A stretch of DNA of 64,000 nt from Rubripirellula sp963700815. GTDB taxonomy: Bacteria > Planctomycetota > Planctomycetia > Pirellulales > Pirellulaceae. The DNA lies in NCBI GenBank assembly GCA_963700815.1, contig CAVOZM010000028.1, positions 62,001 through 126,000 on the forward strand, written 5' to 3'. Numbering within the stretch: position 1 is the first letter of the stretch; each line of letters begins with the position of its first letter. Below are positions 27,606 to 37,377 of this stretch, piece by piece. The notes under the pieces were generated by a model, which had not been told where the DNA came from, did not search any database, and was given only the letters and a program-made list of their open reading frames with translations. Both the position numbers and the translations under genes were made by a program.

Positions 27606-28154
27606 ATGTCCATGAACTCCAACGATCCCTTTGCCAATCCGAATGCCGTTCAAGGGCGTGTTCAACCAACGTACGGCCAGGATGATTTTGCTCAGGCGCC
27701 TCCACGACGGAGCAACAAGGGGTTATGGATTGGGTGTGGTCTTGCCAGTTTGCTTGGTCTGCTGGTCTGCTGCGGTGGATTCGGGATGCTGAGCTATTTC
27801 GGTCTGGACGCGGTCGGTCAGGTCATGAAAGCCGAGGTCGAGAATTCGCCGACCGTGATCGAACATTTCGGTCAAATCGAATCGATGCGTTTCAACATTT
27901 CAGCGACTGGCCTAGAAGCTCAGGACATTCAACCCGGTCAAGGTTCGCCAATGGCATTTGATGTCCAAGGAACCAAAGGGAGCGGACAAATCGTTGTACA
28001 CCAATCGCCGGGTGGACAAGGAATCGAAACGGCTGTCCTGATCACTGCCGATGGACAACGAATTCCGATCGAACTGACCGAAACTAGCGAGCAAGAATTG
28101 GACGATATTGAAGTTCAGTTGAACGATTTAATCGAAACAGGTCCGGCTGAATAA
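27606..28154 (+). CDS. Membrane protein resembling cytochrome c oxidase assembly factor Coa1
   Basis: A protein of about 182 residues with a Pro/Gln-rich cytoplasmic N-terminus, one membrane helix (GLWIGCGLASLLGLLVCCGG) and a small extracytoplasmic beta domain. The pattern NSPTVIEHFGQIES, MAFDVQGTKGSGQIVVH, then a hydrophobic strand, resembles the Coa1/Tim21 domain (its G-x-K-G-x-G turn). That family helps assemble haem-copper oxidases, but in planctomycetes many stand-alone members have no tested role. The ATG at 27606 is chosen because AGGAAG lies 5 bases upstream; 27612 is an alternative. The next gene, 50 bases downstream, is a cyclophilin, possibly cotranscribed. Confidence 0.55.
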   Translation: MSMNSNDPFANPNAVQGRVQPTYGQDDFAQAPPRRSNKGLWIGCGLASLLGLLVCCGGFGMLSYFGLDAVGQVMKAEVENSPTVIEHFGQIESMRFNISATGLEAQDIQPGQGSPMAFDVQGTKGSGQIVVHQSPGGQGIETAVLITADGQRIPIELTETSEQELDDIEVQLNDLIETGPAE

Positions 28155-28203
28155 TCGTCCGAACCACGACCATTCACTTTTACATCCGCAGGCTAGGAAT
28201 ATT

Positions 28204-28635
28204 ATGAAAGTCGCCACCTTTGAGACCGACAAAGGCACGATTCGCGTCGAGTTGTTTGCCGACAAGACACCCAAGACCGTCAAAAACTTCGAAGATCTGT
28301 GCAGCAAGAATTTCTATGATGGCCTGAGCTTTCATCGCGTGATTCCTGATTTCATGATCCAAGGTGGTTGTCCCGATGGCAACGGAACGGGCGGACCTGG
28401 GTACAAGTTCAAGGATGAATTTCACCCTGACTTGAAACACGATGGCCCAGGAATTCTGTCCATGGCCAACGCCGGTCCGAACACGAACGGATCTCAGTTC
28501 TTTATCACGCACGTCGCCTGCCCACACTTAAATGGCAAACACAGCGTGTTCGGCAAAGTGATCGAAGGACAGGACGTTGTCGATTCGATCGAAGGGGGTG
28601 ACAAGATGGAAACAGTAACCGTCAGCGACGAATAG
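28204..28635 (+). CDS. Cyclophilin-type peptidyl-prolyl cis-trans isomerase
   Basis: A 143-residue single-domain cyclophilin, at the short bacterial end of the family and without signal peptide, so cytoplasmic. It speeds proline isomerisation in folding proteins. Active-site segments: FHRVIPDFMIQGG (catalytic Arg and Phe), GNGTGGPGYKF, SMANAGPNTNGSQFFIT and LNGKHSVFGKV. An AGGA ribosome site lies 6 bases before the ATG. Complete and unremarkable. Confidence 0.95.
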   Translation: MKVATFETDKGTIRVELFADKTPKTVKNFEDLCSKNFYDGLSFHRVIPDFMIQGGCPDGNGTGGPGYKFKDEFHPDLKHDGPGILSMANAGPNTNGSQFFITHVACPHLNGKHSVFGKVIEGQDVVDSIEGGDKMETVTVSDE

Positions 28636-28676
28636 CCGAGCGAGTTTGGTAGCTTGAACTCAGCATCGAACGCAGA

Positions 28677-30604
28677 TCACCAAATGGTTGACTGGGTTGC
28701 ATCGCGTTTCGCTACTGGTGTCACATGGTATGCCAATCGCTGCGACCACGATTGGGCGAAGGAATGTGCGCCGACCTCGCACCAATCCAGGCCTTGATGA
28801 TTGACCATGAAAGCGTCGATCTCGCTGGCCGGCATCGGGCGGGCAAAGAAATAGCCCTGCATGAATTCACATCCCAGCTCTTGAACAGCGCAGCTTGTCT
28901 TGAGGTTTCAATTCCCTCGGCAACGAGCTTGATATCCAGGTTGCGTGCCATCACGACCAACCCGTGCAGCATCGCCGCTTCACCGCTGCTTTCTTCGATG
29001 TCGTTGATCAGCGATCTGTCGACTTTCAAGACATCAACAGGAAAGCGGTGTAGCGCAACAAAGGACGACGTGCCTGATCCAAAATCGTCGATCGCTAGTT
29101 TGACTCCGAGATCACGAATCGACCGCATCGTTTCGACCGCCTCTTCGACATCCATTGCAAACGCGTCCTCCGTTACCTCCAATTGCAACTCCTGAGGCTC
29201 AAGCCCTGTCTCATTCAGCACCTCGGCGATCGTTTTCAGCATCCGAGGGTCGCCAAACTGCTTTCGCGCCAGATTGATACTGACTTGCGCCGGCGCCATT
29301 TGTCCGAGTGTCGATTTCCACTCGGCGCATTGACGGCAACCTTCTCGCAACACCCACTCGCCCAATTTCAAAATGAAATCTGACTCTTGTGCGACTGGAA
29401 TGAACTCGGCCGGACTGATCCAGCCAAGATCGGGATGCCTCCACCGGACCAGAGCTTCGACGGCCGAGATCTCGCCGGTCTGCAACGATACAATCGGCTG
29501 ATAGTTCAGCGACAAATGATCAGAGTTGATCAGCGTCCGCAAATCATTCTTGATTTGCAATCGCCTCCGGACCCGAGTATGCATTTCCGTGTCAAAGAAA
29601 ACGTATCGGTCGCGACCGGCGCGCTTTGCTTCGTACATCGCGGTATCGGCATCTCGCAAAACATCTTCGGCTCGCTCGTATTCGGCCGGCCCGACCACGA
29701 TTCCCAGACTGGCGCTGTTGAAAGTTTCGTAGGATCCTAGGGTGTAGGGTTTCGCAAGCCTCGCGTGAAGTTTTTCGGCGATCAATCGCGCGTCCGATTC
29801 GCCGTCGACTCCCGTAAGCAACAATACGAATTCATCGCCGCCGAATCGTGAAGCCGTGCATTTGATTCGCTGATCCGAATTTTGGGTGATCGCATCAAGT
29901 TCCTCTCGAATTCGATCAGCAATCTGACGCAGCAGTTCGTCACCGACGTCGTGACCCCAGCTGTCATTGACGGTCTTGAAGTAGTCGAAGTCCAAGAACA
30001 TCAGGGTGAAATCATCGGCCCGGTTTCGATCGGTCGATAATGCTTCGCGAACTTGAGCGAGCAGGCAGTTTCGGTTTGGCAGCCCGGTTAGCTGGTCGGT
30101 TAGGGCGGCAGACTCTAGCCGAGCCTCAAATTCTTTTTGGTCCGTGATATCCTCGGCACAACCAACAAAGCACAGTTCCCCTGTTTCCGGTGACGGTACG
30201 TGATGCCCGCTCGCGCGAATCTGCCGGATTTCGCCGGACGGTCGAACCAGCCGATAGTCGCATTCGAACTTCGTGCCAGTGCCCAGTGACTCAAACCACC
30301 GGCGCTGCAGCATTTTAAGATCATCAGGATGAATGCAACGCTTCCAGCCGTCACCCAAAGTCTCCTCGTAAGTTCGACACGAAATGTCTAGCCAAGCTTG
30401 GTTGGCATAGATGCAGTTGCCCTGAACGTCGCCCTGAAGAATTCCGATCGGAGCAAAGGCGGCGAGAGCGCGAAGCTGGGCGCCAGAGGATGGATCGGCC
30501 GGAACAAGATCGGCCGCTGTCATTGACGTTTGATCAAGTCCAACAGAACTTGCACCATCGTCCGACTTCGCGGCGTCGCATGCTTTACAAACTTGCCGTG
30601 ACAT
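28677..30604 (-). CDS. PAS-GGDEF-EAL cyclic-di-GMP protein (frameshift near the C-terminus)
   Basis: A cytoplasmic cyclic-di-GMP protein with a PAS/PAC sensor (~48-165; FAPIGILQGDVQGNCIYANQ, GCAEDITDQKEFEARL), a diguanylate cyclase domain (~165-335; RFGGDEFVLLL, intact GGDEF) and a phosphodiesterase domain (~350 to end; AVEALVRWRHPDLGW, LEVTEDAF, IDDFGSGTSSF). Both active sites look competent. Near 28885 the frame goes astray after GIETSRQAALF; one missing base restores ELGCEFMQGYFFARPMP, the canonical EAL ending, with the stop at 28677. The uncorrected frame runs on to 28721. No membrane helix. It stands alone and faces the DUF1549 gene across a 240-base divergent region. Confidence 0.88.
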
Positions 30605-30845
30605 GGATATTCAGACCGAAATGGGAGGCGCCGCAAGGTTGACCGGATCCGCACAGTCATTAGTGAAGATTACGTTCACATCGTTCTTCAGGCCGATAAA
30701 GGCGAGAAAAATGGCGGATCAGCGCAATGCGCACACACCAGCAATCGGCAAAATCGTCACAACCATTTGCAGCCATGCCATGCCAGATCGAATGTCGGTG
30801 ATAGAATGCCGTTGATCCGAACCGAGCAAGTCGAGCCATTCTGTA

Positions 30846-33800
30846 ATGAGACCCGTGTCAGCGCTACCACAGATACTTTTGAGCATCATCCTGGCCAGCA
30901 TCATTCTGGCCAGCATCATTCTGGCCAGCATCGCGGTCGCCGCTGAGGAAGTCGAATTCAATCGCGACATCCGCCCCATCCTGTCTGAAAAGTGCTTCTT
31001 CTGTCATGGCCCCGATGCGGGCCATCGACAAGCCGATTTGCGATTGGATGTCGATGCCATTGCCAAACAACATGCGATCACCAGTGGCAACGCCGATGAA
31101 AGTGAGCTGATCGCCAGGCTGATCTCGACGGATCCCGAGACAAAAATGCCACCTCCCGAATCTGAAAAAACAATCTCGGATGAAGAAATTGAATTGATTC
31201 GGCGCTGGATCGATCAGGGGGCCACCTACCAAGGCCATTGGGCGTTCCGGCCACCCCGTAAGTCGTCATTGCCGACAATCGATCGTGAGGACTGGTCACA
31301 AAACCCAATTGATCAGTTTGTATTGGACCAACTTGTCCATGAAAACATCCAGCCATCGCCACGCGCTTCGCGTGCAGAGTTGGTCCGCCGCTTGTCACTT
31401 GATCTGACCGGCCTACCACCGACGGTCGAAATGGTCAGACAATTCGTTGATGACCCCAACAACGATGCGCTGCAGCGAGTCGTTGACCAGCTTTTAGACT
31501 CCCAGCACTATGGCGAACACATGGCCCGGTACTGGTTAGATGCAGCTCGCTATGCGGATACCAACGGCTATCAATACGACTTGGAACGAGAACAGTGGGT
31601 TTGGCGTGATTGGGTGATCTCGTCATTTAACGACAACCTGCCGTTCGACCAATTCACGATCGATCAAATCGCCGGCGACATGCTACCGGACGCGACGGAC
31701 GCTCAGCGACTGGCAACAGGCTTCCATCGCAATCATCCGATCACGATCGAAGGGGGTGTGATCGACGAAGAGTATCGGACGGAGTACGTCGTTGACCGCG
31801 TGGTTACAACCTCGACCGTTTGGCTGGGATTGACGATCGGATGCTGTCGTTGTCATGACCATAAATATGACCCGATTTCGCAGCGCGAGTTTTACGAATT
31901 CTTTGCCTTCTTCAATAACGTTGCCGAACGCGGGCTGAACGGTTTTGATCCAAAGCGAAAAATTTCGTCGCCACTGGCGGAAAAACAGATGCGTTCTTTG
32001 GACGAACAGATTGCACTTGCGAGATCGCGATTGGACCGGCTGACCGAGAACGGTTTGCCGATCGACCAATGGGCCGCCGCAGCAATCAAAACCGAACAAC
32101 AAGCGTGGTCGGTTGTTGTCCCAGATCAAATGAACGCAATCGGAGGAACCGAGTTCACTGTGCAGGGAGATAAATCTGTTCTGGCCGGCGGCCCAAATCC
32201 AGCGACGGAAACGTACGAGTTGATTTTGGAACGAGATCTAGCCTCCATTGGCGCTGACCCGATAGGGGCGGTTCAACTGGAAGCGTTTCCCGATCCATCC
32301 ACGACATCCAAAGGTGCCGGTCGGGGCAGCAATGGGAATTTCGTGCTCAGCGAAATCGAGGTACAGGTGGCAACCGCTAGCGATCCGGATAAGTTTCGCG
32401 CAGTTGAACTTGCGCGCGCCGAGGCCGACTACTCACAGCAGAACTACGATGTTTCGTTAGCGATCGACGGCAAGGCAGATAACACCGGCTGGGCTGTCGA
32501 TGGAAACTCGCGTCAGGAACCGCGAACCGCTCGCTTTTATTTTCAAACTCCAATCCGGCGCGAATCGGGTTTGCGGTTTCGAATCCGATTGATACATCAA
32601 TACGGCGGTTCACACCACATCGCGCGATTCCGTCTGTCACTGCGGGAATCGGATCAGCAGACGATCCCGTTGACGATCGCCGCACTCCTGAAGACACCGG
32701 AGTCCGAACGAACCACAGAGCAGCAGCAGCAAATCACCGAAGCGTTGATCGCCGAATTCGGATCAGCAGCAGCCAAGTCTCTCTCGGCCGACCTGCAAGC
32801 GGCGCGCCGGCAGCGAGCACAACTAATCCGTTCGGTTCCCGAAACGTTGGTCATGGCAGATCGGGATGAACCGCGCAAGACTCACATCCTGATGCGAGGT
32901 GAATACGACCATCCCGGTGAAGAAGTGCATGCGGGGACACCGGCGGTCTTGCCGCCAATCGGTGACGACTTGCCGCGCAACCGACTTGGATTGGCCCGTT
33001 GGCTGGTCGCCCCCGATCATCCGTTGACAGCTCGAGTTACCGTCAATCGGCTTTGGCAACAATTTTTTGGTAACGGGATTGTGAAAACAACCGAAGACTT
33101 CGGCGCGCAAGGCGAATGGCCCAGTCACCCAGAGTTGCTCGATTGGTTGGCAGTCGACTTTGTTGAATCAGGCTGGAACGTCAAGTCGTTGATCAAAAAG
33201 ATTGTCACCAGCGAGACTTACCAGCAATCGGGAAATCTAGCGCCTGGGGCACTGGAGCGTGACCCCGAAAACCGACTGCTGGCCCGCGGACCGCGAATGC
33301 GTTTGGATGCCGAAGTCATTCGTGACAGCGCACTGAGGGTCAGTGGATTGTTGAATCCGCTGGTCGGGGGACCGAGCGTGTTTCCATACCAGCCCGCTGG
33401 TTTGTGGCAAGAGATCAATAATCGTCCTGGGTATTCAAGGACTTACAAGCAAGACGTTGGCGGAAATCTGTATCGACGAAGTCTGTACACATTCTGGAAA
33501 AGGACTCTTCCGCCACCTTCGATGGCATCCTTCGACGCGCCCGAGCGAGAAACCTGTCGGGTTCGACGATCGCGAACCAATACTCCGCTGCAGGCGCTGG
33601 TTTTGCTGCATGATCCGCAGTTTGTTGAGGCGGCGCGGCACTTGGCGGGAACGATGATTGCAGCTGGTGGCGATCGTGATGACAGTCGTATCGATCTGGG
33701 ATTCCGACGTTGCTACAGTCGATCGCCCAGCGATGGGGAACGAGAGGCACTGAAAGAAATACTGAAGTCGCGGCGAGTCAAATACAACGATTCACCCGAA

Positions 33801-33920
33801 CTGACGCAGTCACTTTTGGCTGTCGGCGATTCGTCGGTCGAGGCATCCGCCGAACTAGCTGCCTGGACAACCGTCGCCCGGACGTTGATGAACTTGAGCG
33901 AATTTGTAACGAAACCATGA
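30846..33920 (+). CDS. Secreted DUF1549/DUF1553 protein with planctomycete cytochrome c motif
   Basis: A 1024-residue exported protein of a family vastly expanded in planctomycetes. After a signal peptide (~1-33) comes the PSCyt1 domain with a haem-binding C50-F-F-C-H (EVEFNRDIRPILSEKCFFCH), then DUF1549 (~140-360; DWSQNPIDQFVLDQLVHEN, YWLDAARYADTNGYQYDLER), a ~350-residue middle region with coiled coil and a beta domain, and DUF1553 (~730-985; RLGLARWLVAPDHPLTARVT, CRVRRSRTNTPLQALVLLHD). Biochemical role is not established; these genes nearly always pair with DUF1501 genes and are thought to act in polysaccharide use. Here the next gene is DUF1501, overlapping by 4 bases (ATGA). The signal peptide is built of three 15-base DNA repeats. 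Confidence 0.93.
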   Translation: MRPVSALPQILLSIILASIILASIILASIAVAAEEVEFNRDIRPILSEKCFFCHGPDAGHRQADLRLDVDAIAKQHAITSGNADESELIARLISTDPETKMPPPESEKTISDEEIELIRRWIDQGATYQGHWAFRPPRKSSLPTIDREDWSQNPIDQFVLDQLVHENIQPSPRASRAELVRRLSLDLTGLPPTVEMVRQFVDDPNNDALQRVVDQLLDSQHYGEHMARYWLDAARYADTNGYQYDLEREQWVWRDWVISSFNDNLPFDQFTIDQIAGDMLPDATDAQRLATGFHRNHPITIEGGVIDEEYRTEYVVDRVVTTSTVWLGLTIGCCRCHDHKYDPISQREFYEFFAFFNNVAERGLNGFDPKRKISSPLAEKQMRSLDEQIALARSRLDRLTENGLPIDQWAAAAIKTEQQAWSVVVPDQMNAIGGTEFTVQGDKSVLAGGPNPATETYELILERDLASIGADPIGAVQLEAFPDPSTTSKGAGRGSNGNFVLSEIEVQVATASDPDKFRAVELARAEADYSQQNYDVSLAIDGKADNTGWAVDGNSRQEPRTARFYFQTPIRRESGLRFRIRLIHQYGGSHHIARFRLSLRESDQQTIPLTIAALLKTPESERTTEQQQQITEALIAEFGSAAAKSLSADLQAARRQRAQLIRSVPETLVMADRDEPRKTHILMRGEYDHPGEEVHAGTPAVLPPIGDDLPRNRLGLARWLVAPDHPLTARVTVNRLWQQFFGNGIVKTTEDFGAQGEWPSHPELLDWLAVDFVESGWNVKSLIKKIVTSETYQQSGNLAPGALERDPENRLLARGPRMRLDAEVIRDSALRVSGLLNPLVGGPSVFPYQPAGLWQEINNRPGYSRTYKQDVGGNLYRRSLYTFWKRTLPPPSMASFDAPERETCRVRRSRTNTPLQALVLLHDPQFVEAARHLAGTMIAAGGDRDDSRIDLGFRRCYSRSPSDGEREALKEILKSRRVKYNDSPELTQSLLAVGDSSVEASAELAAWTTVARTLMNLSEFVTKP
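30882..30926 (+). repeat. Three tandem 15-base repeats encoding the signal-peptide core
   Basis: Units at 30882-30896, 30897-30911 and 30912-30926 (one base difference in the first) each encode SIILA, giving the hydrophobic core of the DUF1549 protein's signal peptide. Because the unit is a multiple of three, slippage would lengthen or shorten the hydrophobic core without a frameshift. Confidence 0.93.
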
Positions 33921-35412
33921 CCGATATGAATCCAATCGAAGACGCACAACTGCAAATCAACCGGCGGCACTTTTTTTGCGCGGCTCCTCGGGGATGGTTG
34001 GCGCGGCGGCTCTGGCTGGGCTGATGAGTCCGCGACTGTTTGCCGACGAACGGTCTCTGGCGCGTGACAATGGTCCCGGTTACGCTCCTGGTTTACCTGG
34101 GGCCACGCATTTTCCGGGGCAAGCCAAACGTGTGATCTACCTGTGCCAGTCGGGCGCACCATCGCAGATCGACACGTTCGATTACAAGCCGACACTCGAA
34201 AAACGAAACGGGCAAGACTTGCCCGATTCGATTCGTGCTGGACAGCGATTGACTGGAATGACTTCTGGACAAACGTCGTTCCCCGCCGCCAAGTCATTCG
34301 TGCCATTTCGTCAGCATGGTCAGTCGGGACAATGGATCAGTGATCTGCTGCCTTACCATCACAAAATTGCCGACGACATTTGCATCATTCGTTCGATGTA
34401 TACCGAAGCGATCAATCACGATCCGGCGATCACCTTCTTTCAAACCGGCAATCAGCAACCGGGGCGACCAAGCCTCGGTTCCTGGATCAGTTACGGACTG
34501 GGAAGCGAGAGCGAAAGCCTGCCGGCATTCGTGGTGTTGTTGGATAAGAACACCGACAACCAGGCACAACCTTTGTACGCGCGGCTGTGGGGGAGCGGAT
34601 TTCTGCCGTCCAATCATCAAGGGGTCAAGTTGCGATCCTCTGGCGATCCTGTCTTGTACCTGAATGATCCGACCGGCGCCGATCGCGCCGACCGGCGCGA
34701 GTTGTTGGATGGAATCGCAAAGCTGAATCAAATGCGTCGGGAAACGGTTGGTGATCCAGAAATTGATACCCGAGTCGCCGCTTATGAAATGGCGTTTCGG
34801 ATGCAGATGTCGGTACCGGAACTGACCGACTTTTCCGACGAACCGCAAAGCACTTTTGACCTGTATGGTGACGATGTGAAATCACCTGGTTCTCACGCAT
34901 CCAATTGTCTGATGGCGCGCCGATTGGCCGAGCGTGGCGTACGTTTCATTCAGATCTACCATCGTGGCTGGGACCACCATGGTGATCTGCCCAATCGCCA
35001 CCGGTTGTTGGCAAAGGAGGTCGATCAAGGTTCCGCAGCGCTGGTCATGGATTTAAAACGACGCGGGATGCTGGATGACACGTTGGTGATTTGGGGGGGC
35101 GAGTTCGGACGGACGGTTTATCGCCAGGGAGGGAACGCAGAAAACTATGGGCGTGACCATCATCCACGCTGCTTTTCGATCTGGATGGCCGGCGGCGGGA
35201 TCAAACCAGGATTCAGCTATGGCGAAACGGATGACTGGTCGTATAACATTCTGGATCGAGACCGATTTGGAGTGCATGTGCATGACTTGAACGCCACGAT
35301 CCTGCACCAACTGGGAATCGATCACCGACGGTTGAGCTACCGATTCCAAGGTTTAGACTACCGTCTGACCGGCGTCGAAGAACAGCATCCAGTCCACGAC
35401 ATCATCGCCTAA
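33917..35412 (+). CDS. DUF1501 secreted protein with Tat-type signal (frameshift in a T tract)
   Basis: A DUF1501 protein, alkaline-phosphatase/sulfatase-like fold, partner of the DUF1549 protein. The ATG at 33917 overlaps the upstream stop (ATGA) and begins MTDMNPIEDAQLQINRRHFF, a twin-arginine motif. The frame breaks in a run of seven T (33970-33976); with one more T it reads RRHFFLRGSSGMVGAAALAG, a normal Tat signal joined to the rest. Core segments: KRVIYLCQSGAPSQIDTFDY, RSMYTEAINHDPAITFFQTG, ERGVRFIQIYHRGWDHHGDL, VIWGGEFGRTV and GRDHHPRCFSIWMAGGG. Without correction the first usable start is 33976, lacking a signal. The stop overlaps the next gene by one base. Confidence 0.92.
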
Positions 35413-35747
35413 TGTCGCCTTTCAAGGATCCATACAAGCCGGTGACGAACAAACCTCAAATTCGTCGCATCGGATCGCTGGTCAATCAGCTGATGTCACG
35501 TCGTGGCTACGCGCAAGTGGCCGTCAACGAAGAATTGCATCAAGTGATTGCAACCGCCGTTGGGCCACCACTTGAGAAAGCGTTCCAGGTTGGAAAACTG
35601 AGTGCCGGCGTGCTGCATGTCTATGCGACCGACTCGGTAACGCTGCAGGAGCTGAATTTTCAAAAGCGAAACATTCTGCGCCGAATCCAACAAGACATGC
35701 CTGGAAACAAAGTCACCGAATTACGATTTCGGATTCAAAGTGTTTAA
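35412..35747 (+). CDS. DUF721 family protein (DciA-like)
   Basis: A 111-residue DUF721 protein. This family includes DciA, the ancestral loader of the replicative helicase DnaB in bacteria that lack DnaC. Family features seen: a helical N-terminus (IRRIGSLVNQLMSRRGYAQV), then a KH-like fold (AGVLHVYATDSVTLQELNFQ; KRNILRRIQQDMPGNKVTEL; RFRIQSV). Its ATG shares a base with the DUF1501 stop (TAATG), so translation is coupled to two secreted proteins with no evident relation to replication. A replication role is by family only. Confidence 0.75.
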   Translation: MSPFKDPYKPVTNKPQIRRIGSLVNQLMSRRGYAQVAVNEELHQVIATAVGPPLEKAFQVGKLSAGVLHVYATDSVTLQELNFQKRNILRRIQQDMPGNKVTELRFRIQSV

Positions 35748-35791
35748 AATTCAGCGCGTTTCGCCGCTCAACATGGGAAGAGCACGAATCT

Positions 35792-36697
35792 TTACAGCAA
35801 TTCGTGTAGATGAATGAAGGTTTTTCCCAAACGACCGCCATAGTTGCCGGCGCTGATCTTGATTAAACCTGGTGTCTTGGCGGCAGCATGAATGGCCCTT
35901 TTGGTGGATTCCTTGAGTGCGTCGATATCGCGGCCGTTGACGATGATCTCCATCACGCTTTCCACACCGACGGGCAACTTTGATTGATCACCCAACTTTT
36001 CTCGCAGGGTCGGACAGAACTCGGCGTAGGTTGACGCAATTAGAAACTCGTAGCTGCTCCCCGCTTTCGAGCCGCTCGATGCGACGCCGCCTGGAAACGT
36101 CGTGATGCAATCGGGGGTTTGTTCAACGGCCAGGGATGCTGCTTCAGCGGCGTCGAGCGCGATGTCTTCGCTTGGCCCAAAGAACCATAGGTTGCCCCCC
36201 ATCACGCCGTCGCGAAATCCGAAGCGACGGGACAGGAAAAACTCGCCCCCCAAGATCGGAATCACCCATCCCGGTTCGCCATGCCGGGTATCGCGAAATT
36301 GATGTCGGTCGCCAAACAGCGCGATCTTGCGACCGAGTTTAAAATACTGTTCCGAATCGATGCGATTGAAACACCTGGTCGTCGGACAGGTCAGTACGTT
36401 TTGGCTGATCCGGGCCATCATCACCTGTTCAAGGTGGCGCTCGCGATTCTTGACGAAACGTGGAACGTGAAATTGGATCACCGCTCCAATTCGGCCGTCG
36501 GGCGTTGCGTCGGCATCGAGCCACTGGGCCACGCCCGCCTCACAGTCGCAAAGAATGGTGCTCGATGCGTGCCCAGTCACCGCCGACACACAGTGCCTGA
36601 GCCAACGATCGTCTCGTGCTGTGACCAGGATCTCGCCATAGATACTGCGAAATCCTTCGGCATACGTGTCGTCTACCAGTTGCTTCAGATCCGTCAT
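35792..36697 (-). CDS. ftr: Formylmethanofuran-tetrahydromethanopterin formyltransferase
   Basis: Transfers formyl between (formyl)methanofuran and tetrahydromethanopterin in the C1 pathway shared by methanogens, methylotrophs and planctomycetes (also called FhcD). The 301-residue length and landmarks fit: YAEGFRSIYGEILVTARDD, SSTILCDCEAGVAQWL, GVMGGNLWFFGPSEDIALDA, TTFPGGVASSGSKAGSSYEF and KISAGNYGGRLGKTFIHLHE. In bacteria it usually works with FhcA/B/C, Mch and MtdB in formaldehyde oxidation; none of those is in this window. It lies 10 bases downstream of the 5-formyl-THF cyclo-ligase gene, so the two are probably cotranscribed and link the methanopterin and folate C1 pools. Confidence 0.93.
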   Translation of the reverse strand: MTDLKQLVDDTYAEGFRSIYGEILVTARDDRWLRHCVSAVTGHASSTILCDCEAGVAQWLDADATPDGRIGAVIQFHVPRFVKNRERHLEQVMMARISQNVLTCPTTRCFNRIDSEQYFKLGRKIALFGDRHQFRDTRHGEPGWVIPILGGEFFLSRRFGFRDGVMGGNLWFFGPSEDIALDAAEAASLAVEQTPDCITTFPGGVASSGSKAGSSYEFLIASTYAEFCPTLREKLGDQSKLPVGVESVMEIIVNGRDIDALKESTKRAIHAAAKTPGLIKISAGNYGGRLGKTFIHLHELL

Positions 36698-36707
36698 CAG
36701 CGATCAG

Positions 36708-37313
36708 TTAGCCTTTGCGTCCGATGCCTTGGTAAACCTTTTCTTCGGTGACGACTTTATCCATGAAGATGTCGTGATCTTGCATTGGGATTTCGTCAAA
36801 AATCTGACACTCAAACGCTAATGAGACGAGCGGCGTTTCTGGCTTGGCATTTTCAAGCAACTTGTCGTAGTAGCCCTTGCCGTGTCCCGTTCGGCCACCC
36901 CGGTCATCGAACGCAACGCCAGGGACCAAAATCAAGTCCAGTTCCTTGACGTCGACTTTTTTGCTCGGGACATCTCGCAAGTCTTCGCGTGGTTCCAAGA
37001 TTTTGTACATCCCGGTTTCCAACTCGTCCATCGTTTCCAGATGGAACAATTCCAGTTCGCCATCGACACAGTAGGGGATGACAATTCGCTTGCCACTTTC
37101 CAAGGTCGCTGGCAACGCCTGACGCGTACGGGCTTCATCGCGAACATCGACGTACCACATCACACAATCGGCCGATTGGTACTCGGGCAATTCCATCACG
37201 CGAGCCGTAATTCGCTCGCTAACCGACTCCTTGTCGGCCTGTGCTTTGCGCGCCGCATGTGCCGCTTTGCGAATTTCCGCTTTTCGCTCGGCAAGTTGTT
37301 CCGTTGTCGCCAT
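36708..37313 (-). CDS. 5-formyltetrahydrofolate cyclo-ligase
   Basis: Converts 5-formyl-THF to 5,10-methenyl-THF with ATP, returning stored folate to the active C1 pool. The 201-residue protein carries the family's ATP/folate segment PGVAFDDRGGRTGHGKGYYD and the N-terminal basic helix (AERKAEIRKAAHAARKAQ). RIVIPYCVDGELELFHLE and KVDVKELDLILVPG are the typical core strands. First gene of a probable two-gene operon with ftr. Complete, with ATG at 37313. Confidence 0.92.
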   Translation of the reverse strand: MATTEQLAERKAEIRKAAHAARKAQADKESVSERITARVMELPEYQSADCVMWYVDVRDEARTRQALPATLESGKRIVIPYCVDGELELFHLETMDELETGMYKILEPREDLRDVPSKKVDVKELDLILVPGVAFDDRGGRTGHGKGYYDKLLENAKPETPLVSLAFECQIFDEIPMQDHDIFMDKVVTEEKVYQGIGRKG

Positions 37314-37377
37314 GAAAATTAACTGATCGTGTTTAGAAATCGATTTGAGTGAGAGAACAAGAATCTAACGAATGCTA

